The notes beneath the pieces are model-generated. The model did not search any database and was not told the DNA's origin. It saw only the letters and a program-made list of their open reading frames with translations. A stretch of 59,545 bases of DNA from Treponema sp. (GTDB taxonomy: Bacteria; Spirochaetota; Spirochaetia; Treponematales; Treponemataceae): assembly GCA_022510865.1 (NCBI GenBank), contig JAFLSQ010000010.1, positions 1-59,545 of the forward strand, given 5' to 3'. Each line of letters opens with the position of its first letter. Position 1 is the first letter of the stretch. A program made the position numbers and the translations under genes. Shown piece after piece: positions 50,623-59,350 of the stretch.

Positions 50623-50786
50623 GATTTTACGCCGATTTTTTTCCGCGGAAGTCGTGAAAATTTTCCGGACGCGCTGACTATCGAGCGGGGTTTTGAAAAT
50701 CATTTTGCCCTTCCGTGCCCGCTGCGCGGGCACTCACGGCGCGTGCTTTGGGAAATTCTGCAAAAATCATCAGAGTGGGAAAATCG
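50623..50786. other. Intergenic segment with one GC hairpin
   Basis: No supported gene. GTGCCCGC-TGC-GCGGGCAC (50715-50733) is a perfect 8-bp stem without a T run. Confidence 0.4.
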
Positions 50787-50819
50787 AAAAAAAACAGCCT
50801 GAGCGCGTGGCTCAGGCTG
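50787..50819 (-). terminator. Terminator of rpmB
   Basis: CAGCCTGAGC / GCTCAGGCTG perfect 10-bp stem followed on the minus strand by eight T. Confidence 0.93.
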
Positions 50820-50840
50820 TCTAATGCAAGCGCCGCAAGA

Positions 50841-51068
50841 CTATTTCTGTGCGGTCTCCGCTGTCTTTGGAATACGAACCTTCTTGTTCACAAAACCTGC
50901 GCTAAGGCAGCGTGAGCAGACCTTGATTGTCCTGACTGTTCCGTTAGGAAGAACAGCCTTCACAGGATGAACATTCGGCCGCCATGTTCTGCGAGTATGG
51001 TTATATGACTTACTGACTTTATTTCCGTACATAACGCCTTTTCCGCAAACATCACACATTCTAGACAT
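50841..51068 (-). CDS. rpmB: 50S ribosomal protein L28
   Basis: 75 residues. MSRMCDVCGKGVMYGNKVS with the N-terminal CxxC, HTRRTWRPN, and C-terminal VCSRCLSAG: the four-Cys zinc-binding form of bL28. Ribosome-binding site GAGGAAGG. Single-gene transcript closed by a strong terminator. Confidence 0.97.
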   Translation of the reverse strand: MSRMCDVCGKGVMYGNKVSKSYNHTRRTWRPNVHPVKAVLPNGTVRTIKVCSRCLSAGFVNKKVRIPKTAETAQK

Positions 51069-51176
51069 TTTTGTATCCTTCCTCTAAAAATATTCTTACA
51101 CAATGAACGGTAGTTTTCAGATTTTACACAAATCAGAAAAAAAAGTCAATGCGCAAAATCAATCCGGGCGAAAATT

Positions 51177-52670
51177 CTAGCGGCCGGTATCTCGGATTTT
51201 TCCGTCCTCGTAATCCGGGTCAAGAATCCTGAGCAATGTGGCGGGCGGCAGCTCATGCGGCAGATAAATGAATGCCGGATGACCGTCGCAAATCCATGTG
51301 ATTTTTAATCCGTTTTCCGCGCTGATGATTTCCCAGCTGCCTTTGGGCACACAAAGAACGCAGAAATCCGGGGAGACGAATTCTATGTCATCTTCCTCGC
51401 GAATCATGTTCACGGCGGTGCACTCGTAAAGATGCCAGCCCGGTTTTTTCTGGAACGAGATGATTCTGCGGTCAGGGTGCGCGCCAAGGTCTTTGAGGCG
51501 GGCTTCGCGGGCGGCGGGGTGCATTCTCTCCAGCTCAGCAGAAAAATCATTGTGGCGGCGCAGTCCTTCCGCATGAATCCGCTCAAAATCTTCCCCTGTG
51601 ATTTCCCTGCCTATTTCTGCCGCAAGCTGATATTTGCTGTCGCTCGCGCCGGTGGTGGTTTTGTCTGCCTCAGATTTATCGTAATAAAATCCGGTGGTGC
51701 TCTCGCGGTGCGCCACATTTTCCAGTTCTGCGATAAAAGGCGCGGCCTCGTCATCAGAAATTCTGCCTTCAAGCGCGTCCAGTGCCTTGCGGTAAGCCCG
51801 CGTGACAATCGCGACATAATAAACGCTTTTCATCCGGCCCTCAATTTTAAGGGAATCGACACCGGCATCGCGCAAGTCCGCAAGGTGGTCTATCATGCAA
51901 AGGTCTTTTGAGGACAAAACAGCGGTAAAATCATCGCCCTCAAAAACCGGGAAAAATTCGCCCCTGCGCTGCTCTTCTTCCAGAACAAGGCTTCCTTTTT
52001 GGGCGATTTTTTTTGCCTCGCCCGCAAGGTCAGTAAAATCCGGCTGCGTGGATTTCACGCTGAAATTCCAGCGGCACGTGTGCGAGCATGAGCCGCTCTG
52101 TGCGCTGCGCCCGGTAAGATACGCGCTCATAAGGCAGCGGCCCGCATAAGCGATGCACATTGCGCCGTGAACAAAAGTCTCAAGCTCCATGTCCGGCACG
52201 GAATCTTTTATGCGCTTTATCTGGTCAATGGAAATTTCTCTTCCAAGGACGATGCGGGAAAATCCCAAGGATTTGTAGACTTTGACTGCCTCGCTGTTCA
52301 CGCACGAAGCCTGGGTTGAAAGATGCAGTTTGGCATCAGGAAATTCTTTTTGCAGCAACGGAACGATTCCGATGTCCTGCACGATGAAGGCGTCAATCGG
52401 ATAGAGGCGGAAATAATCAAGGTTTGATTTAAGCGCGTCAATTTCATCATCATGGAAAGAGATGTTCAGCGCGCAGTGAAGGCGTTTTCCCGGGAAGCGG
52501 TTTTTCAAATCCACGGCTTTTTTGTGCTCATCCTCGTAGAAATTGTCGGCTTTGGCACGGAGCGAGAATTTTTTAAGCCCGATGTATGCGGCATCCGCGC
52601 CATAAGCGTAGGCGTACTCAAGTTTTTTGATGTTTCCGGCGGGGGAGAGCAGCTCAATCCTGTTTTCCAT
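51177..52670 (-). CDS. Peptidase U32 family protein (TrhP/RlhA-like)
   Basis: 497 residues from MENRIELLSPAGN with GGAGG upstream inside the end of the esterase gene; a longer frame adds a basic non-family stretch. Family marks: ADAAYIGLKKFSLRAKADNF, LSTQASCVNSEA, HGAMCIAYAGRCLMS with SGSCSHTCRW (conserved cysteines, likely Fe-S ligands), DSLKIEGRMKS. Members of U32 (TrhP, RlhA) hydroxylate RNA bases with prephenate; which activity applies here is not decided. The C-terminal ~100 residues vary among members. Confidence 0.9.
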   Translation of the reverse strand: MENRIELLSPAGNIKKLEYAYAYGADAAYIGLKKFSLRAKADNFYEDEHKKAVDLKNRFPGKRLHCALNISFHDDEIDALKSNLDYFRLYPIDAFIVQDIGIVPLLQKEFPDAKLHLSTQASCVNSEAVKVYKSLGFSRIVLGREISIDQIKRIKDSVPDMELETFVHGAMCIAYAGRCLMSAYLTGRSAQSGSCSHTCRWNFSVKSTQPDFTDLAGEAKKIAQKGSLVLEEEQRRGEFFPVFEGDDFTAVLSSKDLCMIDHLADLRDAGVDSLKIEGRMKSVYYVAIVTRAYRKALDALEGRISDDEAAPFIAELENVAHRESTTGFYYDKSEADKTTTGASDSKYQLAAEIGREITGEDFERIHAEGLRRHNDFSAELERMHPAAREARLKDLGAHPDRRIISFQKKPGWHLYECTAVNMIREEDDIEFVSPDFCVLCVPKGSWEIISAENGLKITWICDGHPAFIYLPHELPPATLLRILDPDYEDGKIRDTGR

Positions 52671-52674
52671 GATT

Positions 52675-53679
52675 TTATGCCTCCGAATGCAGGCTGTGCT
52701 CCAAGCGCGGCTGGTTTTGTATCTGCACGGCTTCCTCGCCCGCAAAATCCCCGGTGATAATCTTCCCGATTTTATCGAGCGCAAGGTGCGACTCGTTCAG
52801 AAAATCGTCCGCCATCTGGAACATGAACATCATATCAGGCCATTTGTCCAGCAGGCAGGAATTTCCGGCGGCAACGAGCCTGTCGCAGAATCTCCTTGCA
52901 TCATCCAGAAGGATTTCTCTGGCTCCCATCTGGATGAAAACCGGCGGAAAATTTTTGAGCAGCTCGGCATCGGCAAGAAGCGGCGAGACAAAATGGCTGT
53001 CAAGATTTGCGTCGCTGGTATAAAGCGACGCGCTTTTTCTGAGGATATCCCCGCTCATCACCTCATCACTGATTTTTTTTGTCGCTATTAGGCGCGATGA
53101 CTGCGACAGATTCAGCCATGGCGAAAGAAGCACGACCTTGCTGACGCAGGTGCGGAATTTATCTTTCAGATTGAAGACCAGCGAGCACGCGATTGAGGCC
53201 GCGGAGCTGTCCGCCGCGATTATTATTTCCGGCAGGCGCGGTTTTGTGCCCGGCTCCGCGTTCAAAGAGCACGCAATCTGCTCCTCGGTGAACAAGGCTT
53301 TAAAGACAGTCTGAATATCCTCATTTGCGGCAGGGTAGGGGAATTCCGGCGCAAGACGATATTCCGGGACGACAACCCGGCAGAAACATTTTGCGGCGAG
53401 CGATGAGCAGAATCCGCGGTACGCGTTCCGTGAGCCGCCCACGAACGAGCCTCCGTGAATGTAGAGCATGACGCGGTTGGATGCGTAAATTTCCGGGGAA
53501 AGTATGTCGCAGTCAACGTTGCCGTAGCAGTATTCCGTGCGCTCAACTCCGTTGGGGAGGAACACGGTTTTGAAAGCCTCGTCAATTTTTGCGCGGAAAA
53601 CATCAACATTTGTCTTTGAGCCAAAGGTGAGCAATCGCAGTTTTTTTATTGCATTTTTTCTGTCATTCTGAATCGCCAT
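52675..53679 (-). CDS. Alpha/beta-hydrolase, HSL-type esterase
   Basis: 334 residues from MAIQNDRKN. Oxyanion motif HGGSFVGGSRN, nucleophile elbow IIAADSSAASIAC, where GDSAG of hormone-sensitive-lipase esterases is ADSSA, and likely acid/histidine later (GAREILLDDARRF, and His near DESHLA). No signal peptide. TATACT (53691-53686) ends 6 nt before the ATG. The U32 gene follows 4 bp after the stop. Substrates probably short-chain esters. Confidence 0.85.
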   Translation of the reverse strand: MAIQNDRKNAIKKLRLLTFGSKTNVDVFRAKIDEAFKTVFLPNGVERTEYCYGNVDCDILSPEIYASNRVMLYIHGGSFVGGSRNAYRGFCSSLAAKCFCRVVVPEYRLAPEFPYPAANEDIQTVFKALFTEEQIACSLNAEPGTKPRLPEIIIAADSSAASIACSLVFNLKDKFRTCVSKVVLLSPWLNLSQSSRLIATKKISDEVMSGDILRKSASLYTSDANLDSHFVSPLLADAELLKNFPPVFIQMGAREILLDDARRFCDRLVAAGNSCLLDKWPDMMFMFQMADDFLNESHLALDKIGKIITGDFAGEEAVQIQNQPRLEHSLHSEA

Positions 53680-53747
53680 AAATAAAGTATAGCGCAAATC
53701 CTATTTTTATACTATATTGTTGTGCATAACTCAAAGAGGAGGTCGCA

Positions 53748-54674
53748 ATGCCAATCAAAGTGAATTCGGATTTACCGGCAGTGTCCGTGCTTGAGAAAGA
53801 GAATATTTTTGTGATGTCCGATACGCGCGCCTCAGCTCAGGATATTCGTCCGCTGAAAATTGCGGTTGTGAACCTTATGCCTGTCAAAAAAACTACGGAA
53901 ATCCAGCTGCTGAGGCTTCTGGGCAACACGCCGCTGCAAATTGAGATTTCTCTGGTCTGCATGGAAAATCACACGAGCAAAAACACGGATGAGCAGTATC
54001 TGGAGAAATTTTACATCACCTCGAACGAGCTTTTCAATCAGAAATTTGACGGGATGATTGTGACCGGCGCTCCGATTGAGCATCTTTCTTTTGAGAGCGT
54101 GGATTACTGGCACGAGCTTTGCGACATCATGGATTACGCCAAGTCAAATGTTTTCTCAACGATGTATCTTTGCTGGGCAAGTTTTGCGGGGCTTTATCAT
54201 CACTATAAAATCAAAAAATATCCGCTGGAGCGCAAAATGTCCGGAATTTTCATGAATTACAGGACGACGGACGGCGATCCGCTTCTGAGAGGATTTGACG
54301 ACACGTTCCCGATTCCGCAGTCCCGCCACACGACGCTCAAAAAAGAGGAGGTGCTCGCGTGCAGAAAACTTTCGATTCTGGCAGAGAGCGCGGAGGCCGG
54401 CGTGACAATCATAAAATCAAAGGATAACCGGGAGATTTTTATGACCGGGCACTTGGAATACGACACGAACACGCTTTCTGATGAGTATTTCCGCGACACA
54501 GAGAAGGGGATGAGCGTGCCACTCCCGAAAAATTATTTTCCCACGAACAATGTGTGCCGCGCCCCGCTGAACTACTGGCGGAGCACCGCTCATCTTTTCT
54601 ATTCAAACTGGCTGAATTATTATGTCTATCAGCAGACACCGTTTGAGCTTTCCAGCATTGACAAGACAAGATAA
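53748..54674 (+). CDS. metA: Homoserine O-acetyltransferase of the MetA family (Glu111 type)
   Basis: 308 residues. Activates homoserine for methionine synthesis. Catalytic C142 (LCWASF), H235 and E237 (TGHLEYD). Residue 111 is glutamate (TGAPIEHL); in this family Glu111 is associated with acetyl-CoA and Gly111 with succinyl-CoA, so acetyl transfer is predicted despite the historic name homoserine succinyltransferase. Ribosome-binding site GAGGAGG. No riboswitch or T-box is seen in the short region upstream, shared with the divergent esterase promoter. GalT follows after 20 bp. Confidence 0.95.
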   Translation: MPIKVNSDLPAVSVLEKENIFVMSDTRASAQDIRPLKIAVVNLMPVKKTTEIQLLRLLGNTPLQIEISLVCMENHTSKNTDEQYLEKFYITSNELFNQKFDGMIVTGAPIEHLSFESVDYWHELCDIMDYAKSNVFSTMYLCWASFAGLYHHYKIKKYPLERKMSGIFMNYRTTDGDPLLRGFDDTFPIPQSRHTTLKKEEVLACRKLSILAESAEAGVTIIKSKDNREIFMTGHLEYDTNTLSDEYFRDTEKGMSVPLPKNYFPTNNVCRAPLNYWRSTAHLFYSNWLNYYVYQQTPFELSSIDKTR

Positions 54675-54694
54675 GCCCGCCACAGGAGGATTTT

Positions 54695-56209
54695 ATGACA
54701 ATTTACGAGAATATCACTGCGCTTGTCTCATACGCTCTGATGAATTCGCTAATCACAAAAGATGACGTTATTTATGCCCAGAACAGGCTGCTTGAGCTTT
54801 TTCATCTGGATGGATTTGATGGCCCGCAATCCCCGGAGCTTCTGCGTGTGCGGACTGATGATTTGGAGCGGATTCTTCAGGAAATGCTCGATTACGCCGC
54901 AAAAAACGGCATTTTTGAGGATACGGGCACAACAAGCCGAGATTTGTTCGACACAAAAATCATGGGGCTTCTTGTTCCGCCGCCAAGCGTGGTCATCCAG
55001 AAATTCCGGGAGATTTATGAGGAGGACGGCGCAAAATCATCCACAGACTGGTATTATAAATTCAGCGGAGACACCGATTATATCCGCCGTTACCGCGTGC
55101 GCAAGGATTTGCGCTGGAAAACTTCCACTGAGTACGGCGACCTTGACATCACAATAAATCTTTCAAAGCCGGAGAAAGACCCCAAGGAAATCGCGGCCGC
55201 AAGAAACATCGCCCAGAGCAGTTACCCCGCGTGCCTTCTTTGCCGTGAGAACGAGGGCTATGCCGGGCGGATGAATCACGCTGCCCGCCAGAATCACAGG
55301 ATTATCCCGCTCACACTTGCGGGCGAGCAGTGGTATCTGCAATATTCGCCCTATGTTTATTACAACGAGCACTGCATTGTTTTTGACGCGCGGCATGAGC
55401 CAATGAAGATTGACAGGCGGACTTTCCAGCGGCTTTTGGATTTTGTGACGCAGTTCCCGCATTACACTCTGGGAAGCAACGCAGACATTCCGATTGTTGG
55501 CGGCTCCATTCTGACGCACAATCATTTTCAGGGCGGGAACTATGAATTCCCCATGGCACGTGCCCTGATTGAGCGCGAATTCGCTGTCGGCGGATTTTCC
55601 GGCGTAAAGGCGGGAATTATCAGATGGCCCATGAGCGTAATCCGCATCACCAGCAAGAATGCCGATGAGCTGACGGACGCGGCTGATAAAATCCTGCGGA
55701 TTTGGAAAGACTACACCGATGAGGATGCGTTCATTTTCGCCCAGACAGCCGGCGAGAGCCATAATACAATCACGCCGATTGCGCGCAGACGCGGCAGCTT
55801 GTTCGAGCTGGATCTTGTGCTGCGCAACAACATCACGACGGACGAGCATCCGCTGGGCGTTTTTCATCCCCACGCGAACCTGCACCACATCAAAAAAGAG
55901 AATATCGGACTGATTGAGGTGATGGGCCTTGCCGTGCTGCCCAGCCGCCTGAAAAAAGAGCTTTCTGATTTGGCGGACGCTATGTGCGCGGGCAAAAATC
56001 TGCGCACCGACGAGGTTCTCTGCAAACACGCGGATTGGGCAGACAAAATCCTGGAGAATCACAAGGATTTTTCTGCTCAGACGGCGGAAGAAATTCTGCG
56101 CGAGGAGACAGGTCTTGTGTTCGGGAAAGTTCTGGAGGACGCGGGCGTGTTCAAAAGAAATCCTGATGGAACTGCCGCGTTCAATAAATTCTGCGGCAAG
56201 CTCAGGTAA
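54695..56209 (+). CDS. galT: Galactose-1-phosphate uridylyltransferase, class 2
   Basis: 504 residues, the long class-2 type of Firmicutes and not the ~350-residue E. coli type. Exchanges UMP between UDP-glucose and galactose-1-phosphate. CLLCRENEGYAGRMNHAARQNH, SILTHNHFQGG (the HxH-type nucleotidyl-transfer region), and HPHANLHHIKKENIG. Ribosome-binding site AGGAGG. With galE it covers two Leloir steps. Confidence 0.95.
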   Translation: MTIYENITALVSYALMNSLITKDDVIYAQNRLLELFHLDGFDGPQSPELLRVRTDDLERILQEMLDYAAKNGIFEDTGTTSRDLFDTKIMGLLVPPPSVVIQKFREIYEEDGAKSSTDWYYKFSGDTDYIRRYRVRKDLRWKTSTEYGDLDITINLSKPEKDPKEIAAARNIAQSSYPACLLCRENEGYAGRMNHAARQNHRIIPLTLAGEQWYLQYSPYVYYNEHCIVFDARHEPMKIDRRTFQRLLDFVTQFPHYTLGSNADIPIVGGSILTHNHFQGGNYEFPMARALIEREFAVGGFSGVKAGIIRWPMSVIRITSKNADELTDAADKILRIWKDYTDEDAFIFAQTAGESHNTITPIARRRGSLFELDLVLRNNITTDEHPLGVFHPHANLHHIKKENIGLIEVMGLAVLPSRLKKELSDLADAMCAGKNLRTDEVLCKHADWADKILENHKDFSAQTAEEILREETGLVFGKVLEDAGVFKRNPDGTAAFNKFCGKLR

Positions 56210-56214
56210 TCAGA

Positions 56215-57021
56215 TTATTTTCCTGCCTTAAAATCCATAATCGCGTCAATGCTGGAAATGCACGCGCCTCTGAGTCCGTTTTTTTCAAGCGCGTCAACCC
56301 CGCGGATTGTTGTGCCGCCCGGCGAGCATACAGCGTCTTTCAGAACCCCGGGGTGGTCGCCCGTAATCTGATGCAGACGTGCGCTGCCAAGCATTGTCTG
56401 CGCCACAAGAGTGTACGCAGTTGCGCGGTCAATCCCGTATTTTACGGCGGCATCCGCGTAGGATTCCATCACCATGTCCATGAAGGCAGGGCCGCATCCG
56501 CTGATTGCCCCGCCAATTCCCATCAGATTTGACGGAAGCTCCACGACTATGCCGAGCGCGGAAAAATAATCCTTTACCTGGGAAAGCTCCGCGGCGGTGA
56601 GCGATGTGGTTTTCTCAAAAAGCATCACGCCCTCGCCGACCAAAGCCGGAGTGTTCGGCATAATGCACTGAATCCGCACCTCGTCCTCCAAAAGCTCGTG
56701 GAAAGTCGCGTGAGTCCAGCCCGCTGCAACGGAAAGCAGAGCCTTGCCTTTGAGTGCAATGCGGGCATCGCTTCCTTTGCCGCCAAGAGCGTCCTTTATC
56801 TGGTAGGGTTTGCACGCCACAATCACGGCATCGCACTCAGAAATCATGCTGTCCAGCGAGGGGCAGGCATTAAATCCGATTTTCTGAGCGTTCGCCTCCA
56901 GTTTCTGCTGATTCGGGGCATAGGCAAAAATATCAGAGCCGATAATCTTCCCTGATTTTATGAAGCCACCGGCAATTGCCTGCGCCATGTTTCCCATCCC
57001 GATAAAACCGATTTTTTTCAT
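56215..57021 (-). CDS. proC: Pyrroline-5-carboxylate reductase
   Basis: 268 residues, full length. Last step of proline synthesis. N-terminal NAD(P) site IGFIGMGNMAQAIAGG, IMPNTPALVGEG and the conserved C-terminal VCSPGGTTIRGVDALE. Ribosome-binding site GAGGTAGG overlapping the purB stop. It is 6 bp downstream of purB, so co-transcribed. Its base composition is like most of the window and unlike purB. Confidence 0.97.
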   Translation of the reverse strand: MKKIGFIGMGNMAQAIAGGFIKSGKIIGSDIFAYAPNQQKLEANAQKIGFNACPSLDSMISECDAVIVACKPYQIKDALGGKGSDARIALKGKALLSVAAGWTHATFHELLEDEVRIQCIMPNTPALVGEGVMLFEKTTSLTAAELSQVKDYFSALGIVVELPSNLMGIGGAISGCGPAFMDMVMESYADAAVKYGIDRATAYTLVAQTMLGSARLHQITGDHPGVLKDAVCSPGGTTIRGVDALEKNGLRGACISSIDAIMDFKAGK

Positions 57022-57027
57022 CCAGTC

Positions 57028-58449
57028 CTACCTCATCAGCGCGGCGTACTTCTGCGCAAGCCGCTTCGACTTTACCGCCGCAAGGCCGCAGTAGTTCGCG
57101 GGGTTCTCGAAGAAGGCCGCCGGGTTCTCCACGCCGAGCTTCTCCAGCTGCGCGGTGATTTTCGCGAAGGCGTCCTCGTGCGTCTTGAGCACCTCGAAGA
57201 AAGTCCTGCCGCTCCGCTCCGCCTCCAGCGTGATTTTGCGGATGACCTCGTGGCCGTCGTTCACGCCCGCCTCGCCGAGCAGGATGTACGCCGGCTCCGC
57301 GAGCACGCCGCCCTTCACCTTGCCGCCCGCATCCTGCAAGTTGCGCGCCATGCCCTCCTTGTCCGCCTGCAGGCCGCTGACCACGCTGTTCATGCGCGCC
57401 ACCGCCATCGTGAATCCGGCGACGTAATCCGCTATGAAGCGCTGGCTCGCGCTGTTGGTCAGGTCGCGCTGATGCTCGCTGATTTGGTCCATGAAGAAGG
57501 TCATCACGCGCGGGCTCATCGCCTTCCACAGCGACTTGACGTGCTCGCTGTTCCAGGGGTTGCGCTTCTGCGGCATGGTTGACGAGCCGACCTGCGTTGA
57601 CGCGAAATACTCGAAGACCTCGCCGATTTCGCTGCGCTGCAAGTTGCGCAGGTCGTCCGCAAGGTTCGCGATGATGCCGAACGCCACGTTCATCTCAAGC
57701 AGGAGGCGCAGGACGTGCTCCGGCTCCACGAGCTGGTTCGAGTACTCGCTCGGCTTCAGCCCCAGAAACGACGTGTAGACGCGCTCCAGCTCCTCCGGGT
57801 CCTTCACAATCATCGAAGGGCCGTTGTACGAGCCGACAGGACCCGCGAGCTTTCCCACCAAGTCGCGGCTCAGCTCCTCGATTCTCAGGATTGACTTCCC
57901 GAGCCGCGCCACGAATTCGGCGATGCTCCAGCCGAAGGTAATCGGAACGGCGTGCTGGCCGTGCGTGCGCCCCACCTGCGGAGTCCCGCTCTCGCGCTCG
58001 GCAATCTCGCAGAGGCTCAGCTCAAGCTTTTTCAGCTCAGGCAGGACGACCTGCTGCGTCACGTCCCTCATGCGGCACGAAAGCGCCGTGTCAAGGATGT
58101 CCACGGAGGTCGCGCCCAGATGGACGAGCGGCCCGATGTCTGCGGGGACCTTGGTCTTCATCACGTTGACGAGCGCGCGGATGTTGTGCCGGGTCTTCTC
58201 CTCCTCGGCGTAGACTTCCTCCGGGTCGATTTTCCCGGCGATGTCGTCAAGGCTCTTTTCGATTTCGGCGGTGAGCTTCCCGCGCAGCTTGAGGTGGCTT
58301 TTGACAAGCGCGGCCTCGCACAGCGCGCACGAGCGGACGCTCGCCTCCTCTGAGATGCAGCGCGAAAGCCCGTCAAAAACCGCCTTCTCCGAAAGCGAGT
58401 AGCGGTGGTCTATGCAAGAAAGATTCTCAAAAATATTGCGTGTTTCCAT
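57028..58449 (-). CDS. purB: Adenylosuccinate lyase
   Basis: 473 residues. Cleaves SAICAR and adenylosuccinate in purine synthesis. HLGATSVDILDTA, TQVGRTHGQHAVPITFGW with the catalytic His, and signature GSSTMPQKRNPWNSEHVKS with the catalytic Ser loop. The DNA stands out: the 60-base lines at 57061 and 57841 are 65% and 60% G+C, against 48% for a line in proC, with far fewer A runs and a preference for AAG, CTC and TTC. TTGCAA - 17 - TATACT ends 6 nt before the ATG and no Shine-Dalgarno site exists. Confidence 0.96.
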   Translation of the reverse strand: METRNIFENLSCIDHRYSLSEKAVFDGLSRCISEEASVRSCALCEAALVKSHLKLRGKLTAEIEKSLDDIAGKIDPEEVYAEEEKTRHNIRALVNVMKTKVPADIGPLVHLGATSVDILDTALSCRMRDVTQQVVLPELKKLELSLCEIAERESGTPQVGRTHGQHAVPITFGWSIAEFVARLGKSILRIEELSRDLVGKLAGPVGSYNGPSMIVKDPEELERVYTSFLGLKPSEYSNQLVEPEHVLRLLLEMNVAFGIIANLADDLRNLQRSEIGEVFEYFASTQVGSSTMPQKRNPWNSEHVKSLWKAMSPRVMTFFMDQISEHQRDLTNSASQRFIADYVAGFTMAVARMNSVVSGLQADKEGMARNLQDAGGKVKGGVLAEPAYILLGEAGVNDGHEVIRKITLEAERSGRTFFEVLKTHEDAFAKITAQLEKLGVENPAAFFENPANYCGLAAVKSKRLAQKYAALMR

Positions 58450-58455
58450 AGGGGA

Positions 58456-58484
58456 AGTATATAGGGAAAAGCGCGGGGTTGCAA
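58456..58484 (-). promoter_or_regulatory. Promoter of purB
   Basis: TTGCAA (58484-58479) - 17 bp - TATACT (58461-58456), followed by TCCCCT and the ATG, so transcription should begin at the start codon. Confidence 0.75.
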
Positions 58485-58513
58485 GGCGGGGCGGTTGCGC
58501 GGGAGGATGGCGG

Positions 58514-58592
58514 GCTTGCGCTGTTAAGGAGTCTCTCCGCGCACTGTTTAAAGGTCTCTCCGTGCAATGTTTAAAACCCTCTCCGTGCGGGG
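58514..58592. repeat. 23-bp tandem repeat, about three copies
   Basis: Units start at 58532, 58555 and 58578, consensus TCTCTCCGTGCAATGTTTAA plus three bases; copies differ at a few positions and the third is cut after CCTCTCCGTGCGG. A degenerate piece precedes the first. Non-coding. Confidence 0.75.
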
Positions 58593-58626
58593 ATAGGGAG
58601 TTTGTTTATATAAAAAAAAGCGAAAG

Positions 58627-58650
58627 TTTTTGAAAGATGATTTAGCGTGG
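58627..58650. repeat. Direct repeat, left copy, flanking the lipoprotein gene
   Basis: TTTTTGAAAGATGATTTAGC and four more bases; the partner is at 59298-59323, sharing exactly GATGATTTAGCG (58636-58647 and 59309-59320) and T5/AAAG before it. Confidence 0.5.
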
Positions 58651-58694
58651 CATCTGCGGTCTGAAAATCTTCTGCCTGCCGATGTTTGAGTAAT

Positions 58695-58721
58695 AAAAAC
58701 ACCGGCCTTGTGGCCGGTGTT
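58695..58721 (-). terminator. Terminator of the 58744-59121 lipoprotein gene
   Basis: AACACCGGCC / GGCCGGTGTT with a TTGT loop, T run on the minus strand. Confidence 0.88.
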
Positions 58722-58743
58722 CAGTTATCCACTGTTTCGTGAT

Positions 58744-59121
58744 TTACTTGCGGATGTATTCATCCCCAGCAATAAACATAGAGGAGATTTTTCCGCTCCT
58801 GATTTTATGGGAAACTTCCTTGTTTACGAAATATTCATCCCTGGTATATTTTGTGAAAGTCACTGTGATTTCTTCGTCTGCTGAGGGGTCGCCAACATAA
58901 GTTCCTGCCGCAAATTCTTGGCCTTTCACACCATAAGAACTTTCGGTAACAACAGCAGAGAATGTGCCATCGGCATAGAATGTCACTACACTCGTATCAT
59001 ATTCAGTTTTGCATTCAAACTCCGCGACGATGGAAGGACCTCTGTCCTGCTTGCACGAGGCAAATCCCAACACAACGGCAAGCGCCGCCATCACAAACAA
59101 ATACTTTTTGATGCTTTTCAT
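58744..59121 (-). CDS. Small lipoprotein
   Basis: 125 residues from MKSIKKYLFVMAALAVVLG with GGAGG 6 nt upstream; an in-frame ATG at 59127 and a longer frame are less likely. Lipobox GFASC (Cys24). The mature part is beta-strand-rich with a repeated pattern (TSVVTFYADGTFSAVV, EFAAGTYVGDPSADEEITVTF) seen in small treponeme lipoproteins that fold as a single barrel. Function unknown. It is flanked by a 24-26 bp direct repeat. Confidence 0.82.
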   Translation of the reverse strand: MKSIKKYLFVMAALAVVLGFASCKQDRGPSIVAEFECKTEYDTSVVTFYADGTFSAVVTESSYGVKGQEFAAGTYVGDPSADEEITVTFTKYTRDEYFVNKEVSHKIRSGKISSMFIAGDEYIRK

Positions 59122-59297
59122 CTGCATCCTCCTAAGATTTTGATGACCCGAATCCAGCGGGCAGATAACTATACAAAAAAAAAGCACTCTGTCAATATTT
59201 TTGAAGGACGCGGCTCGGGTTGGAAATCCGTTTTCTCTCTGCGGATTTTTTTGCAACGCCCCGGCTAGTCAATCGGCCTTTTTCTGCTGATTGCGGA

Positions 59298-59323
59298 TTT
59301 TTCTAAAGGATGATTTAGCGCGG
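59298..59323. repeat. Direct repeat, right copy
   Basis: Second copy of the repeat described at 58627-58650, with one inserted G and two substitutions. Confidence 0.5.
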
Positions 59324-59350
59324 GGGAGGCAAGAGATTTTAAAATCACGG

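Noticed and set aside
53698..53747. Possible methionine riboswitch before metA
   Set aside because: Only ~50 bp separate it from the divergent esterase and no SAM-aptamer helices or T-box sequence can be drawn.
55163..56062. 299-codon minus-strand frame antisense to galT
   Set aside because: galT is well conserved on the other strand; this frame is a shadow.
58532..58592. CRISPR-like array
   Set aside because: Units are directly adjacent with no spacers, only about three copies, and no cas gene is near.
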